From Brevibacterium casei CIP 102111 (GTDB lineage: Bacteria > Actinomycetota > Actinomycetes > Actinomycetales > Brevibacteriaceae), in assembly GCF_900169275.1 (NCBI RefSeq), contig NZ_FXZC01000001.1, forward strand, positions 372,001 through 436,000: a stretch of 64,000 bases of DNA, read 5' to 3'. How positions within the stretch are numbered: the stretch's first letter is position 1; each line of letters begins with the position of its first letter. This document shows positions 51,692 to 59,838 of the stretch, one piece after another. The notes under the pieces are model-generated. The model was not told the DNA's origin and made no database searches. It was given only the letters and a program-made list of their open reading frames with translations. The position numbers and the translations under genes were made by a program.

Positions 51692-52858
51692 ATCGGCCTC
51701 AAACAGCGCAACACAGGACTCATCCTGCGCCACCTCCTCCACAATCCCGGGCTCTCCCGATCGGAAGTGGCGAAGAGCGTCGGACTCTCCGCTCCAACGG
51801 TCACGAATCTCACCGGTGAACTCATCGACCACGGATTCCTCCGAGGACTGGTGTCGAAGTCCGGCAGCATGGGGCGTCCGCGGGTGCCCTTGGCAGTCGA
51901 TCCGGACCGCCGTGCGGTGCTCGGCATCCATCTCGGCCCGCAGGTCACGGGTCTGACGATCATGGGTCTCGACGGCACGGAGAAGGTCTCCGAACTCGTG
52001 CCGCACGGAGACCTTCCCGGTCCTGAAGCGATCGCGAAGGTCGTCACGGCGGCCGAGCGACTCACCGCCGACAGGGAACCGGGTGAACTGCTCGGCACCG
52101 GGATCGCGACCGGCGGGCAGGTCGACGTGGGAGAAGGCGTCGTCCTCGACCACCCGAGCGCCGGGTGGCGCGATCTCGATGCGATCTCACCGTTCCGTGC
52201 CGCGCTCAGCGGGCCGATCGTCTTCGATCACAATGTCCGCGCCGCCGCCCAGTGGGAGCTGCTCTACGGTGTCGGTCGGGTCACCGACGACTTCCTCCTC
52301 CTCGTCGTCGCCTCGGACGTCGGCTGCATCAGCGTGCGGCAGGGAGCCATCCGCCACGGCGCGAGCCGACGGGCCGGAATCATCTCCCACCTCACGGTGC
52401 CCGGATCCACCGTGGTCTGCGAGTGCGGTCGCACCGGCTGCTTCGCGGCCGCCGCCAGCGACGATGCCCTCGTCCGGCAGGCACACACGGCAGGACTGAC
52501 CGACATCTCCTACCTCGACCTCCTCGTCAGGCTCGCGGACACCGGGGATGCCACCGCCTCGGCGCTGCTGAGCGAACGCAACCGCGCCATCAGCTGCACG
52601 GCGGCCGCGCTCTTCGACCTCGACGACCCCGGTCGGCTCGTCATCGCCGGTTCCCCCGCCGAGGTGGCCGACCACTTCGAGGAGATCCGCACCGGAGTCG
52701 GTCGGGAGTCCGTCCTCGGGGAGGCCGCCTCCGAGCGGGTCGTCGTCTCCAATGGCCACCTCATGAGTCTTACGCACTACGCGGCGAGTTCGATGGTGGC
52801 AAAGGTCCTCGAGGATCCGCTCGCCCACGTGAGCGGTGACGCGCGTCTGGGGGCATGA
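51692..52858 (+). CDS. ROK-family transcriptional repressor with non-canonical start
   Basis: A repressor of about 388 aa. The N-terminal wHTH reads IGLKQRNTGLILRHLLHNPG, LSRSEVAKSVGLSAPTVTNL. The zinc motif CECGRTGC is intact, while the kinase-type active site is degenerate, as expected for a regulator. No ATG, GTG or TTG exists between the in-frame stop at 51683-51685 and GTG 51767, which would cut into the HTH. The residue aligned with the usual initiator is ATC 51692-51694, preceded by GACGAGG. I annotate from ATC. Its position inside the importer operon, right after the binding-protein gene, suggests local feedback control. Confidence 0.7.
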   Translation: MGLKQRNTGLILRHLLHNPGLSRSEVAKSVGLSAPTVTNLTGELIDHGFLRGLVSKSGSMGRPRVPLAVDPDRRAVLGIHLGPQVTGLTIMGLDGTEKVSELVPHGDLPGPEAIAKVVTAAERLTADREPGELLGTGIATGGQVDVGEGVVLDHPSAGWRDLDAISPFRAALSGPIVFDHNVRAAAQWELLYGVGRVTDDFLLLVVASDVGCISVRQGAIRHGASRRAGIISHLTVPGSTVVCECGRTGCFAAAASDDALVRQAHTAGLTDISYLDLLVRLADTGDATASALLSERNRAISCTAAALFDLDDPGRLVIAGSPAEVADHFEEIRTGVGRESVLGEAASERVVVSNGHLMSLTHYAASSMVAKVLEDPLAHVSGDARLGA

Positions 52859-53781
52859 TGGTCGCCTACACGATCCGTCGCGTGCTCCAGATGATCCCCG
52901 TGGTCATCGGCGCGACCTTCATCATCTACGCTCTCACCTTCGCGATGCCCGGCGACCCGATCGCCGCCGTCACCGGGTCGCGCCCACTGCCCGCGGCGAC
53001 GGTCCAGCAGATCCGCGAGGCCTACCACCTCAACGACCCGTTCCTCGTCCAGTACGGGCAGTACATGCTCGGTCTGCTGCGCGGCGACCTCGGCATCGAT
53101 CTCTTCGGTCGTCCCGTCGCCGGTCTCATCGCCGAGCGCCTGCCGGTGACTCTGCAGCTCGGCCTCACAGCGTGGGCGCTCAAGCTCGTGATCGGACTGC
53201 TCATCGGGATCTACTCGGGGCTCAAATACAACCGTCCCGCTGACCACTTCGCGCTCTTCTTCACGGTCTTCTTCATCGGCGTTCCCGGCTTCGTCGTCGC
53301 CCTCGGCGCGCAGACCCTCTTCGGGGTCAAGCTCAACTGGGTCGACCCAGCGGGCATCGGAGCCGGCTGGCCGATGGCGTTCATCCTCCCGGCCCTCGTC
53401 ATGGCCGTCGAAGCCTCCGCGGGCCTCGCCCGGCTCACCCGCACCAGCCTCGTCGAGGTCCTGCGCGCCGGCTACATGCGCACGGCCATGGCGAAGGGGC
53501 TGAGCCCGCAGCGCCAGATCTGGGGCCACGCCCTGCGCAACACGATGATCCCCGTCTCGACGTATCTCGGTCTCAGCCTCGCCGGAATGCTCGGGGGCAC
53601 GGTGATCATCGAAGCGATCTTCAACATCCCCGGCATCGGCCAGCTCATGGTCGACGCCATCAACAACAAGGAGGGCACGGTCGTCGTCGGCATCGCGACA
53701 TTCCTCGTCATCGCCTACCTCGTCTTCAACCTCCTCGTCGACCTCATGTACGGCATCATCGATCCGAGGGTGAGAGTATGA
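52858..53781 (+). CDS. ABC importer permease, DppB/OppB type
   Basis: Membrane subunit, 307 aa from the second of two adjacent ATG codons (52855 and 52858). The protein starts directly at the first helix (VAYTIRRVLQMIPVVIGATF), shows the FAMPGDPIAA loop, the EAA-type RTSLVEVLRAGYMRTAMAKG, and ends with IDPRVRV. It overlaps the ROK stop (TGATG), so repressor and permease are translationally coupled, and it overlaps the next gene by ATGA. Confidence 0.92.
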   Translation: MVAYTIRRVLQMIPVVIGATFIIYALTFAMPGDPIAAVTGSRPLPAATVQQIREAYHLNDPFLVQYGQYMLGLLRGDLGIDLFGRPVAGLIAERLPVTLQLGLTAWALKLVIGLLIGIYSGLKYNRPADHFALFFTVFFIGVPGFVVALGAQTLFGVKLNWVDPAGIGAGWPMAFILPALVMAVEASAGLARLTRTSLVEVLRAGYMRTAMAKGLSPQRQIWGHALRNTMIPVSTYLGLSLAGMLGGTVIIEAIFNIPGIGQLMVDAINNKEGTVVVGIATFLVIAYLVFNLLVDLMYGIIDPRVRV

Positions 53782-54674
53782 CCCAGCAGCTGACCGAGTC
53801 CGCCCCGGTCTCGACCCAGACCCCGCCCAAGCGCCACCGCCTCCGTTCCCTGCTCCGACGCCCGCGCCTCATCCTCTCCGCGAGCCTCGTGCTCGTCATG
53901 ATCGTCATGGCCGCCGTCCCGCAGCTCTTCACCGGCTTCGGACCCGGACCGCTCGAGGGCTGCGACATCCTCAACAGCAACCTGCCGCCGAGCAGCGATC
54001 ACTGGTTCGGCTACGACCCGCAGGGGTGCGACTACTACACCAACGTCATCTACGGCGCGCGGGCCTCGATCGTCGTCGGCCTCCTCGTCTCGATCGCCTC
54101 GTTCGTCATCTCAGCGATCCTCGGCGCGATCGCCGGATTCTATGGCGGCTGGGTCGACGCGATCATCTCCCGCGTCTGCGACATCGCCTTCGGCCTGCCC
54201 TTCATCCTCGCCGCGATCGTCATCCTCCAGCTCTTCCCCGAACGATCCATCCTCACCGTCGCCTTCGCCCTCGCTCTCTTCGCGTGGCCCGGCGGAGTGC
54301 GGTTCATGCGCTCCTCGGTCCTTGCGATCAGGGACCGTGAGTTCGTCCAGGCCACCCGGGTCCTCGGCAGCAGCGACTCGCGGCTGATCTTCTCCCACAT
54401 CGTCCCCAACTCGCTCACCCCGCTCCTCGTCCTCCAGACGCTGGGGATCGGCGGGGCCATCGGCGCCGAGGCGGGGCTGACGTTCATCGGCATCGGACTC
54501 ACCCCGCCGTCGGTGTCGTGGGGCCTTCAGCTCTCCGTCGCCCGCGAGTACGTCTCCACGGTGCCCCATCTCCTCATCTTCCCCGCCGTGTTCCTGTCCG
54601 TGACCGTGCTCGCCTTCGTCCTCTTCGGCGAGGCTCTGCGCGACGAGCTCGACCCGAACGGAGCGAACCGATGA
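53778..54674 (+). CDS. ABC importer permease, DppC/OppC type
   Basis: A 298-aa membrane subunit. After a basic N-terminus (PPKRHRLRSLLRRPRL) come six helices; SSDHWFGYDPQGCDYYTNVI is the usual OppC periplasmic stretch, RDREFVQATRVLGSSDSRLI the ATPase-contact loop, and GLTPPSVSWGLQLS the conserved end. Overlaps both neighbours by ATGA (53778-53781 and 54671-54674). Confidence 0.93.
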   Translation: MTQQLTESAPVSTQTPPKRHRLRSLLRRPRLILSASLVLVMIVMAAVPQLFTGFGPGPLEGCDILNSNLPPSSDHWFGYDPQGCDYYTNVIYGARASIVVGLLVSIASFVISAILGAIAGFYGGWVDAIISRVCDIAFGLPFILAAIVILQLFPERSILTVAFALALFAWPGGVRFMRSSVLAIRDREFVQATRVLGSSDSRLIFSHIVPNSLTPLLVLQTLGIGGAIGAEAGLTFIGIGLTPPSVSWGLQLSVAREYVSTVPHLLIFPAVFLSVTVLAFVLFGEALRDELDPNGANR

Positions 54675-55660
54675 CCGGCACACCGTCTCCCGACCTCACC
54701 GTCACCGACCTCGTCGTCGAGTTCGCGACTCCCCGCGGCACCGTGCGTGCGGTCGACTCCGTCGATTTCCGCGTCCCCTCGGGCAGAGCGCTCGGCATCC
54801 TCGGCGAGTCAGGGTCGGGGAAGTCGGTGACCGCCTCGGCGGTCATGGGACTGTTGCCCACTCCACCCGCGCGGATCCGCTCCGGGTCCGTCCGCCTCGG
54901 CGAGGAGGAGCTCATCGGGATGCCGGAGCGGCGCCGACGCCGGATCATCGGCTCGTCGCTGAGCATGGTCTTCCAGGATGCGCTCTCCGCGCTCAACCCG
55001 GTCCATCCGGTCGGTCGGCAGATCGCGGAGCTCTACCGCGTCCACCGCGGCATGGGCCGGTCGGCGGCGAAGGCCGCGGCGGTTGAGATGATGCGCCGTG
55101 TGCGCATCCCCGACCCCGAGGCCAGGGCAAGGGACTTCCCCCACCAGTTCTCCGGCGGGATGCGCCAGCGCATCGTCATCGCCATGGCGCTCGCCCTCGA
55201 CCCCGACGTCCTCATCGCCGACGAGCCGACGACGGCGCTCGACGTCACCGTCCAGGCGCAGATCCTCGACCTGCTCCGCGAGCAGCAGGAGGCGCGGAGC
55301 ATGAGCCTCGTCCTCATCACCCACGACATCAACGTCGTGCGCGAGGTCACCGACGATCTCATCGTCATGTACGGTGGGCGGGTCGTCGAATCGGGTCCCA
55401 CCGCCGAGGTGCTCGCCTCCCCGGCGCATCCGTACACCAGGGGTCTCGCCCGGTCGATGGGCGCCGAGGTGGTCAAGGGGGAGAGGATCCCTGCGATCCC
55501 GGGTGCGCCGCCGGACCTGCTCAACCTGCCCGGCGGGTGCGCCTTCGCCCCGCGATGCGAGTTCGCGACGGAGAAGTGCGCACAGCTTCCCCAGCGCCTG
55601 CCGACCGGACCTGACAGAACCAGCGCATGCTGGCTGAGCGAGAGGGTGGCTTCCCTGTGA
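54671..55660 (+). CDS. ABC importer ATPase, DppD/OppD type
   Basis: A 329-aa ATPase. Walker A GESGSGKS near residue 45, QFSGGMRQR signature, and Walker [13 protein letters not shown] are intact. The C-terminal oligopeptide-transporter motif [15 protein letters not shown] is present with its cysteines. Here, unlike the 15.4-kb operon, the two ATPases are separate proteins. The stop overlaps the next start as GTGA. Confidence 0.94.
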   Translation: MTGTPSPDLTVTDLVVEFATPRGTVRAVDSVDFRVPSGRALGILGESGSGKSVTASAVMGLLPTPPARIRSGSVRLGEEELIGMPERRRRRIIGSSLSMVFQDALSALNPVHPVGRQIAELYRVHRGMGRSAAKAAAVEMMRRVRIPDPEARARDFPHQFSGGMRQRIVIAMALALDPDVLIADEPTTALDVTVQAQILDLLREQQEARSMSLVLITHDINVVREVTDDLIVMYGGRVVESGPTAEVLASPAHPYTRGLARSMGAEVVKGERIPAIPGAPPDLLNLPGGCAFAPRCEFATEKCAQLPQRLPTGPDRTSACWLSERVASL

Positions 55661-56913
55661 CGACGACTTCACTGACCTCCCCTGCGCTGGGCCCGTCGGC
55701 GCGCACTCGGGAGGTGCTGGGCGGCTCGGTGGCCGAGCCGGCCGGGTCCACGCCGCTGATCGAGCTGCGCCACGTCTCCCGGACGTACAAGCTCAAACGC
55801 CCTCTGCCGATCGGGCGGCACCGGATCGTCAGCGCCCTCGACGATGTCAGCCTGACCATCGGAGACGCGGAGACCCTCGGCGTCATCGGCGAATCCGGCT
55901 GCGGCAAGTCGACGCTCGCCCGCATCGTCTCCGGTCTCGAGTCGCCGAGCGAGGGTCAGGTGCTCTTCTCGGGTGAGGACGTCACAGGGCTGTCCAAGTC
56001 GGCGTGGAAGGAGATGCGTCGCAACATCCAGCTCATCTTCCAGGACCCCTCGAGCTCGCTCGACCCGCGCAAGAGCGTCGCGAAGATCGTCGGCGAACCC
56101 TTCGAGATCCACCGCGACCTGCTGCCGCCGGGGAAGCGACGGGCCAAGGTCGGGGAGCTGCTCGAACTCGTCGGCCTCAACCCCGACCACGCCGACCGGC
56201 TGCCGCACCAGTTCTCGGGCGGGCAGCAGCAGCGCATCGGCATCGCTCGGGGGATCGCACTCGAACCCCGCCTGCTCGTCTGCGACGAAGCGGTGTCCGC
56301 GCTCGATGTCTCCGTGCGGGCCCAGATCGTCAACCTTCTCGCCGATCTCCAGGAGGAGTTCGGGATGAGCTACCTCTTCATCGCCCACGACCTGCAGATC
56401 GTCGAGCACATGTCCGATCGGGTCATCACCATGTACCTCGGCCGGATCGCCGAAAGCGGTCCCACAGAAGAGGTCTACACGCGCACCGCGCACCCCTACA
56501 CCGGGGCGCTGCTCTCAGCGGCCCCGGAGCTGCGGACGCCCACCGGCATCGAGCGCGAGCACATCGTCCTCAGCGGCGATCCGCCCTCGCCGATCGACCC
56601 GCCGACCGGCTGCCGGTTCCGCACCCGGTGCTGGATGGCCGCCGAGATCTGTGCGACATCCGTCCCGGAGCCGGTGACCATCGCTTCTTTGCACGGGGGC
56701 GATGCCCGACCCGCAGGGGAACCAGCCGCTGCCCCCACAGACGCGGCGGACAGTGCGCGCCCGCACGCCGCAGACAGCGCCGCCGCTGCGGACAGTGACC
56801 GCCCGCACGCCGCGGACGGCGACCGCCCCGCCTCTCACACGGCGATGTGCCACTTCGCCTCCGAGGTGCCCGCAGCGCTCTCCCCGACCACGAAGAAGGA
56901 CACCCCAGAATGA
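55657..56913 (+). CDS. ABC importer ATPase, DppF/OppF type
   Basis: A 418-aa ATPase. Walker A GESGCGKS near residue 82, QFSGGQQQR and [12 protein letters not shown] are clear, as is [15 protein letters not shown], typical of OppF. In the Cys-rich end, [15 protein letters not shown] is separated from the last Cys (AMCHFAS) by a low-complexity insertion of about 55 residues containing two RPHAAD units, which looks like a recent tandem duplication. The GTG start is set by the 4-bp overlap with DppD; a longer in-frame start at 55627 would overlap 34 bp. Confidence 0.92.
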   Translation: MTTTSLTSPALGPSARTREVLGGSVAEPAGSTPLIELRHVSRTYKLKRPLPIGRHRIVSALDDVSLTIGDAETLGVIGESGCGKSTLARIVSGLESPSEGQVLFSGEDVTGLSKSAWKEMRRNIQLIFQDPSSSLDPRKSVAKIVGEPFEIHRDLLPPGKRRAKVGELLELVGLNPDHADRLPHQFSGGQQQRIGIARGIALEPRLLVCDEAVSALDVSVRAQIVNLLADLQEEFGMSYLFIAHDLQIVEHMSDRVITMYLGRIAESGPTEEVYTRTAHPYTGALLSAAPELRTPTGIEREHIVLSGDPPSPIDPPTGCRFRTRCWMAAEICATSVPEPVTIASLHGGDARPAGEPAAAPTDAADSARPHAADSAAAADSDRPHAADGDRPASHTAMCHFASEVPAALSPTTKKDTPE

Positions 56914-58079
56914 GCTCCACCATGAAGATCGGCATCGTCGGATTCGGGCTGCGAGCGGGACTGTGGCGCTACGCGCACTCGCCCGCGGACGGACACGAGG
57001 TGACGATCATCTGTGACATCAGCGAACGCGGTCGCAGAGACGCCGCAGACCGGATCCCCACGGCTGCGATCACCGACGACCTCGGCGACGTCCTCTCCGC
57101 CGGACTCGACGCCGTCCTCGTCCTCACCCCCGATCACGCGCACGCTCCGGTCGCGATCGCCTGCCTCGAGGCGGGGATCCCGACCTTCTGCGAGAAGCCG
57201 CTGGCGACGACGATCGAGGACGCCGACGCGATCCTCACCGCCGCCGCGAGGAACCGCGCGCGCCTCTACGTCGGCCACAACATGCGGCACATGCCGGCGA
57301 TGCGGACGATGAAGGACATCATCGACTCCGGACGGATCGGCGAGGTCAAAGCGGTGTGGTGCCGCCATTTCGTCGGCCACGGCGGCGACTACTACTTCAA
57401 GGACTGGCACGCGGACAGGCGGAAGTCGACGGGACTGCTCCTGCAGAAGGGCGCCCACGACATCGACGTCATCCACTGGCTGGCCGGTTCGTACACCCGT
57501 GTCACGGCGGCGATGGGCGCGCTCACGGTCTACGGGGACGTCGGCGATCGCGCCGACAACTCCGACAAGCGGATGGGGGACTGGTTCGACCTCGGCACCT
57601 GGCCCCCGCAGGAGCAGACAGGGCTCAACGAGACCATCGACGTCGAGGACATCTCGCAGGTGAACATGACCCTGCGCAGCGGGGCGCTGGCGAGCTACGA
57701 ACAGTGTCACTTCACTCCCGACTACTGGCGCAACTACACGGTCATCGGCACCCGCGGCCGGATCGAGAACTTCGGCGACGGTGACGGCGACGAAATCGGC
57801 ATCTGGGACCGTCGGCACTACGGCTCGGCACCCCCGGACGAGACGGTCGTCGTCTCCGGCGGCGACGGCGGGCACGGGGGCGCGGACCCGCTCCTCATCG
57901 CCGAGTTCCTCCGCTTCGCCCGCGAGGGCGGACCCACGGAGACCTCACCCGTGGCGGCCCGGGAAGCCGTCGCCGTCGGCTGTCAGGCGACCGCTTCCCT
58001 GCGAAAGGGCGGATCGGCGCTGCCCGTTCCGCCTCTCGACCCCGAGGTCGCCGACTACTTCGCGCGCGGGCAGGTCTGA
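56910..58079 (+). CDS. Gfo/Idh/MocA-family oxidoreductase
   Basis: NAD(P)-dependent sugar or inositol dehydrogenase-like protein, 389 aa. Rossmann motif IGIVGFGLRAG at the N-terminus, the catalytic-type EKPLATT near residue 95, and GAHDIDVIHWLAG (a conserved His-containing helix of the C-terminal domain). ATG 56910 overlaps the ATPase stop (ATGA); the ATG at 56922 is an alternative. As the last gene of the importer operon it probably oxidises the imported compound, which supports a sugar-type substrate (inference). Confidence 0.9.
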   Translation: MSSTMKIGIVGFGLRAGLWRYAHSPADGHEVTIICDISERGRRDAADRIPTAAITDDLGDVLSAGLDAVLVLTPDHAHAPVAIACLEAGIPTFCEKPLATTIEDADAILTAAARNRARLYVGHNMRHMPAMRTMKDIIDSGRIGEVKAVWCRHFVGHGGDYYFKDWHADRRKSTGLLLQKGAHDIDVIHWLAGSYTRVTAAMGALTVYGDVGDRADNSDKRMGDWFDLGTWPPQEQTGLNETIDVEDISQVNMTLRSGALASYEQCHFTPDYWRNYTVIGTRGRIENFGDGDGDEIGIWDRRHYGSAPPDETVVVSGGDGGHGGADPLLIAEFLRFAREGGPTETSPVAAREAVAVGCQATASLRKGGSALPVPPLDPEVADYFARGQV

Positions 58080-58113
58080 GCACCGCCTCGGCGAGGGCCC
58101 GTCGAGCCGCGTT

Positions 58114-58155
58114 TGAATTCCTCTGAACTTCCTGTGAACATGAGGTGTCTTGTTC
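58114..58155 (+). promoter_or_regulatory. PHO-box-like direct repeats and palindrome before the antiporter gene
   Basis: On the minus strand GTTCACA (58139-58133), GTTCAGA (58128-58122) and ATTCAAA (58118-58112) are spaced 11 and 10 nt apart. That is the layout of actinobacterial PhoP boxes (11-nt repeats of GTTCA). TGAACA (58135-58140) and TGTTCA (58150-58155) also form an inverted repeat. Lies 20-60 bp before the GTG start at 58175. Confidence 0.45.
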
Positions 58156-58174
58156 ATGAATAGAAGGGGAATCC

Positions 58175-59566
58175 GTGGGCGCGCGACTGGGATCTGGTCT
58201 GGGGTGGCTGGCGGCGCCGAGCCCGGCACCGCGGCTTTCTGAGAACGAGGTCGCCCGCCGCTATCCTCGCCTCCGGGCGCAGGTGTTCATGGGGATCTTC
58301 GTCGGCTATGCGGGCTTCTACCTCATCCGCAACAACGTGCCGCTGGTGGGCAGCCTGCTCATCGACGAGGGCCGGATGAACTCCGTCGGGCTGGGGATCA
58401 TCGCCAATGCCGCGCTCATCGCCTACGGGTTCTCGAAGTTCTTCTCCGCGATCGTCTCCGACCGCTCCAATGCCCGCCTCTTCCTCCCGATCGGCCTCGC
58501 TCTCTCGGCGGTGGCGAACCTCCTCATCGCCTGGGTGCCCTGGCTGTCGTCATCGATCGCGGTGTTCGCGATCGTCATGTTCGTCAACGGCTGGGTGCAG
58601 GGCATGGGGTGGCCTCCCAGCGGGCGCGTCCTCGTGCACTGGTTCTCCACGAGCGAGCGCGGCATCAAGACCTCGATCTGGAATGTCGCCCACAACGTCG
58701 GCGGATTCTTCGTCGGCGTCCTCGCCGCTCTCGGGCTCCAGCTCACCGGCGACGACTGGCGTTCTGTGTTCTGGCTGCCGGCGCTCGTCGCCCTCGTCGT
58801 CGCGCTCTTCGCCTTCCTCATGATCCGCGACACCCCGGAATCGCAGGGCCTGCCGCCGATCGAGGAGTACCGGGACGACCCGGCGAAGGTCGAGGCCGAC
58901 GCCGAGGAGCGCGAATCCCTGAGCACGTGGCAGACGATCGAGAAGTACGTGCTGCGCAACCGGACGATGGTCCTCCTCGCCCTGGCCAACGTCTGTGTCT
59001 ACGCGCTGCGCTACGGCATCCTCACCTGGACGCCGGTCTATCTCTCCGAAGTTCGCAATGCCAGCCTCACCGGAGGCATCGCCGGCTTCTCGCTGTTCGA
59101 ACTCGCGGGCATCGTCGGCACGATCCTCTGCGGGTGGCTCTCCGACAGGGTCTTCCGCGGCAACCGCTCGATCACGGGCATCGTGTTCATGCTCGCAGTC
59201 GCCGCCGCGACCGCAGTGTACTGGCTGGCCCCTGCCGATGCACCCCTGTGGATCCCATTGGCGACGGTGACGGTCATCGGCGGCCTCATCTACGGCCCGG
59301 TCATGCTCATCGGACTCCAGGCCCTCGACCTCTCCCCGCGGCACGTCGCCGGAACGGCGGCCGGGTTCACCGGACTCTTCGGGTACGTCCTCGGGGCGAC
59401 GATGGCCTCGAGCGGGGTGGGACTCGTCGTCCATCACTTCGGATGGAACCTCACCTTCGCGCTCCTCATCGCGCTCTGCCTCATCGCGGTCGTGTTCCTC
59501 GCGATCATCAACCGGGACGAGAAGCAGTCGATCGCCGAGCGCGAGGCGCACACGATGAGCGCCTGA
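58175..59566 (+). CDS. MFS transporter, organophosphate:phosphate antiporter (GlpT/UhpT) group
   Basis: A 463-aa, 12-helix carrier. FVGYAGFYLIRNNVPLVGSL matches the OPA-family N-terminal signature with its substrate-phosphate arginine. The segment NGWVQGMGWPPSGRVLVHWF and the SIWNVAHNVGGFF helix are also typical of the group. Characterised members exchange glycerol-3-phosphate or hexose-phosphate for phosphate. GTG 58175 has AAGGGG upstream. The PHO-box-like site in front fits phosphate-controlled expression. Separated from the dehydrogenase by 95 bp, so probably its own transcript. Confidence 0.87.
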   Translation: MGARLGSGLGWLAAPSPAPRLSENEVARRYPRLRAQVFMGIFVGYAGFYLIRNNVPLVGSLLIDEGRMNSVGLGIIANAALIAYGFSKFFSAIVSDRSNARLFLPIGLALSAVANLLIAWVPWLSSSIAVFAIVMFVNGWVQGMGWPPSGRVLVHWFSTSERGIKTSIWNVAHNVGGFFVGVLAALGLQLTGDDWRSVFWLPALVALVVALFAFLMIRDTPESQGLPPIEEYRDDPAKVEADAEERESLSTWQTIEKYVLRNRTMVLLALANVCVYALRYGILTWTPVYLSEVRNASLTGGIAGFSLFELAGIVGTILCGWLSDRVFRGNRSITGIVFMLAVAAATAVYWLAPADAPLWIPLATVTVIGGLIYGPVMLIGLQALDLSPRHVAGTAAGFTGLFGYVLGATMASSGVGLVVHHFGWNLTFALLIALCLIAVVFLAIINRDEKQSIAEREAHTMSA

Positions 59567-59838
59567 CAGCCTCGGCGGGATAACGCCCCTGACGGCCTCG
59601 GCGGAACGGGGGAGTCAGCCCCACCTCGGCGGGCACGCATTCCCACCTCGCCGCGGCGGCCCCTCTCTCACACCTCGAACCCAGCACAGCGGTGGCAATA
59701 AACCTTGCCGCTGGCGCGGTGTGACCGACGGAACTCTCCCTGCCGCAGAGCGAGGTCTAGACTGGCACCAGCAGTCCATGCCTCACACCGGGGCGCAGAC
59801 CAGGGCTCCGGTGGCCGTGTCCCAACCGAAGGAGCACC
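59567..59838 (+). other. Spacer with three CCTCGGCG octamers and the oxidoreductase leader
   Basis: No gene. CCTCGGCG occurs at 59570-59577, 59596-59603 and 59624-59631. CAGCGG...CCGCTG around 59686-59713 forms a small hairpin. TAGACT at 59758-59763 is a candidate -10 for the downstream gene, which has AAGGAG before the ATG. Confidence 0.5.
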
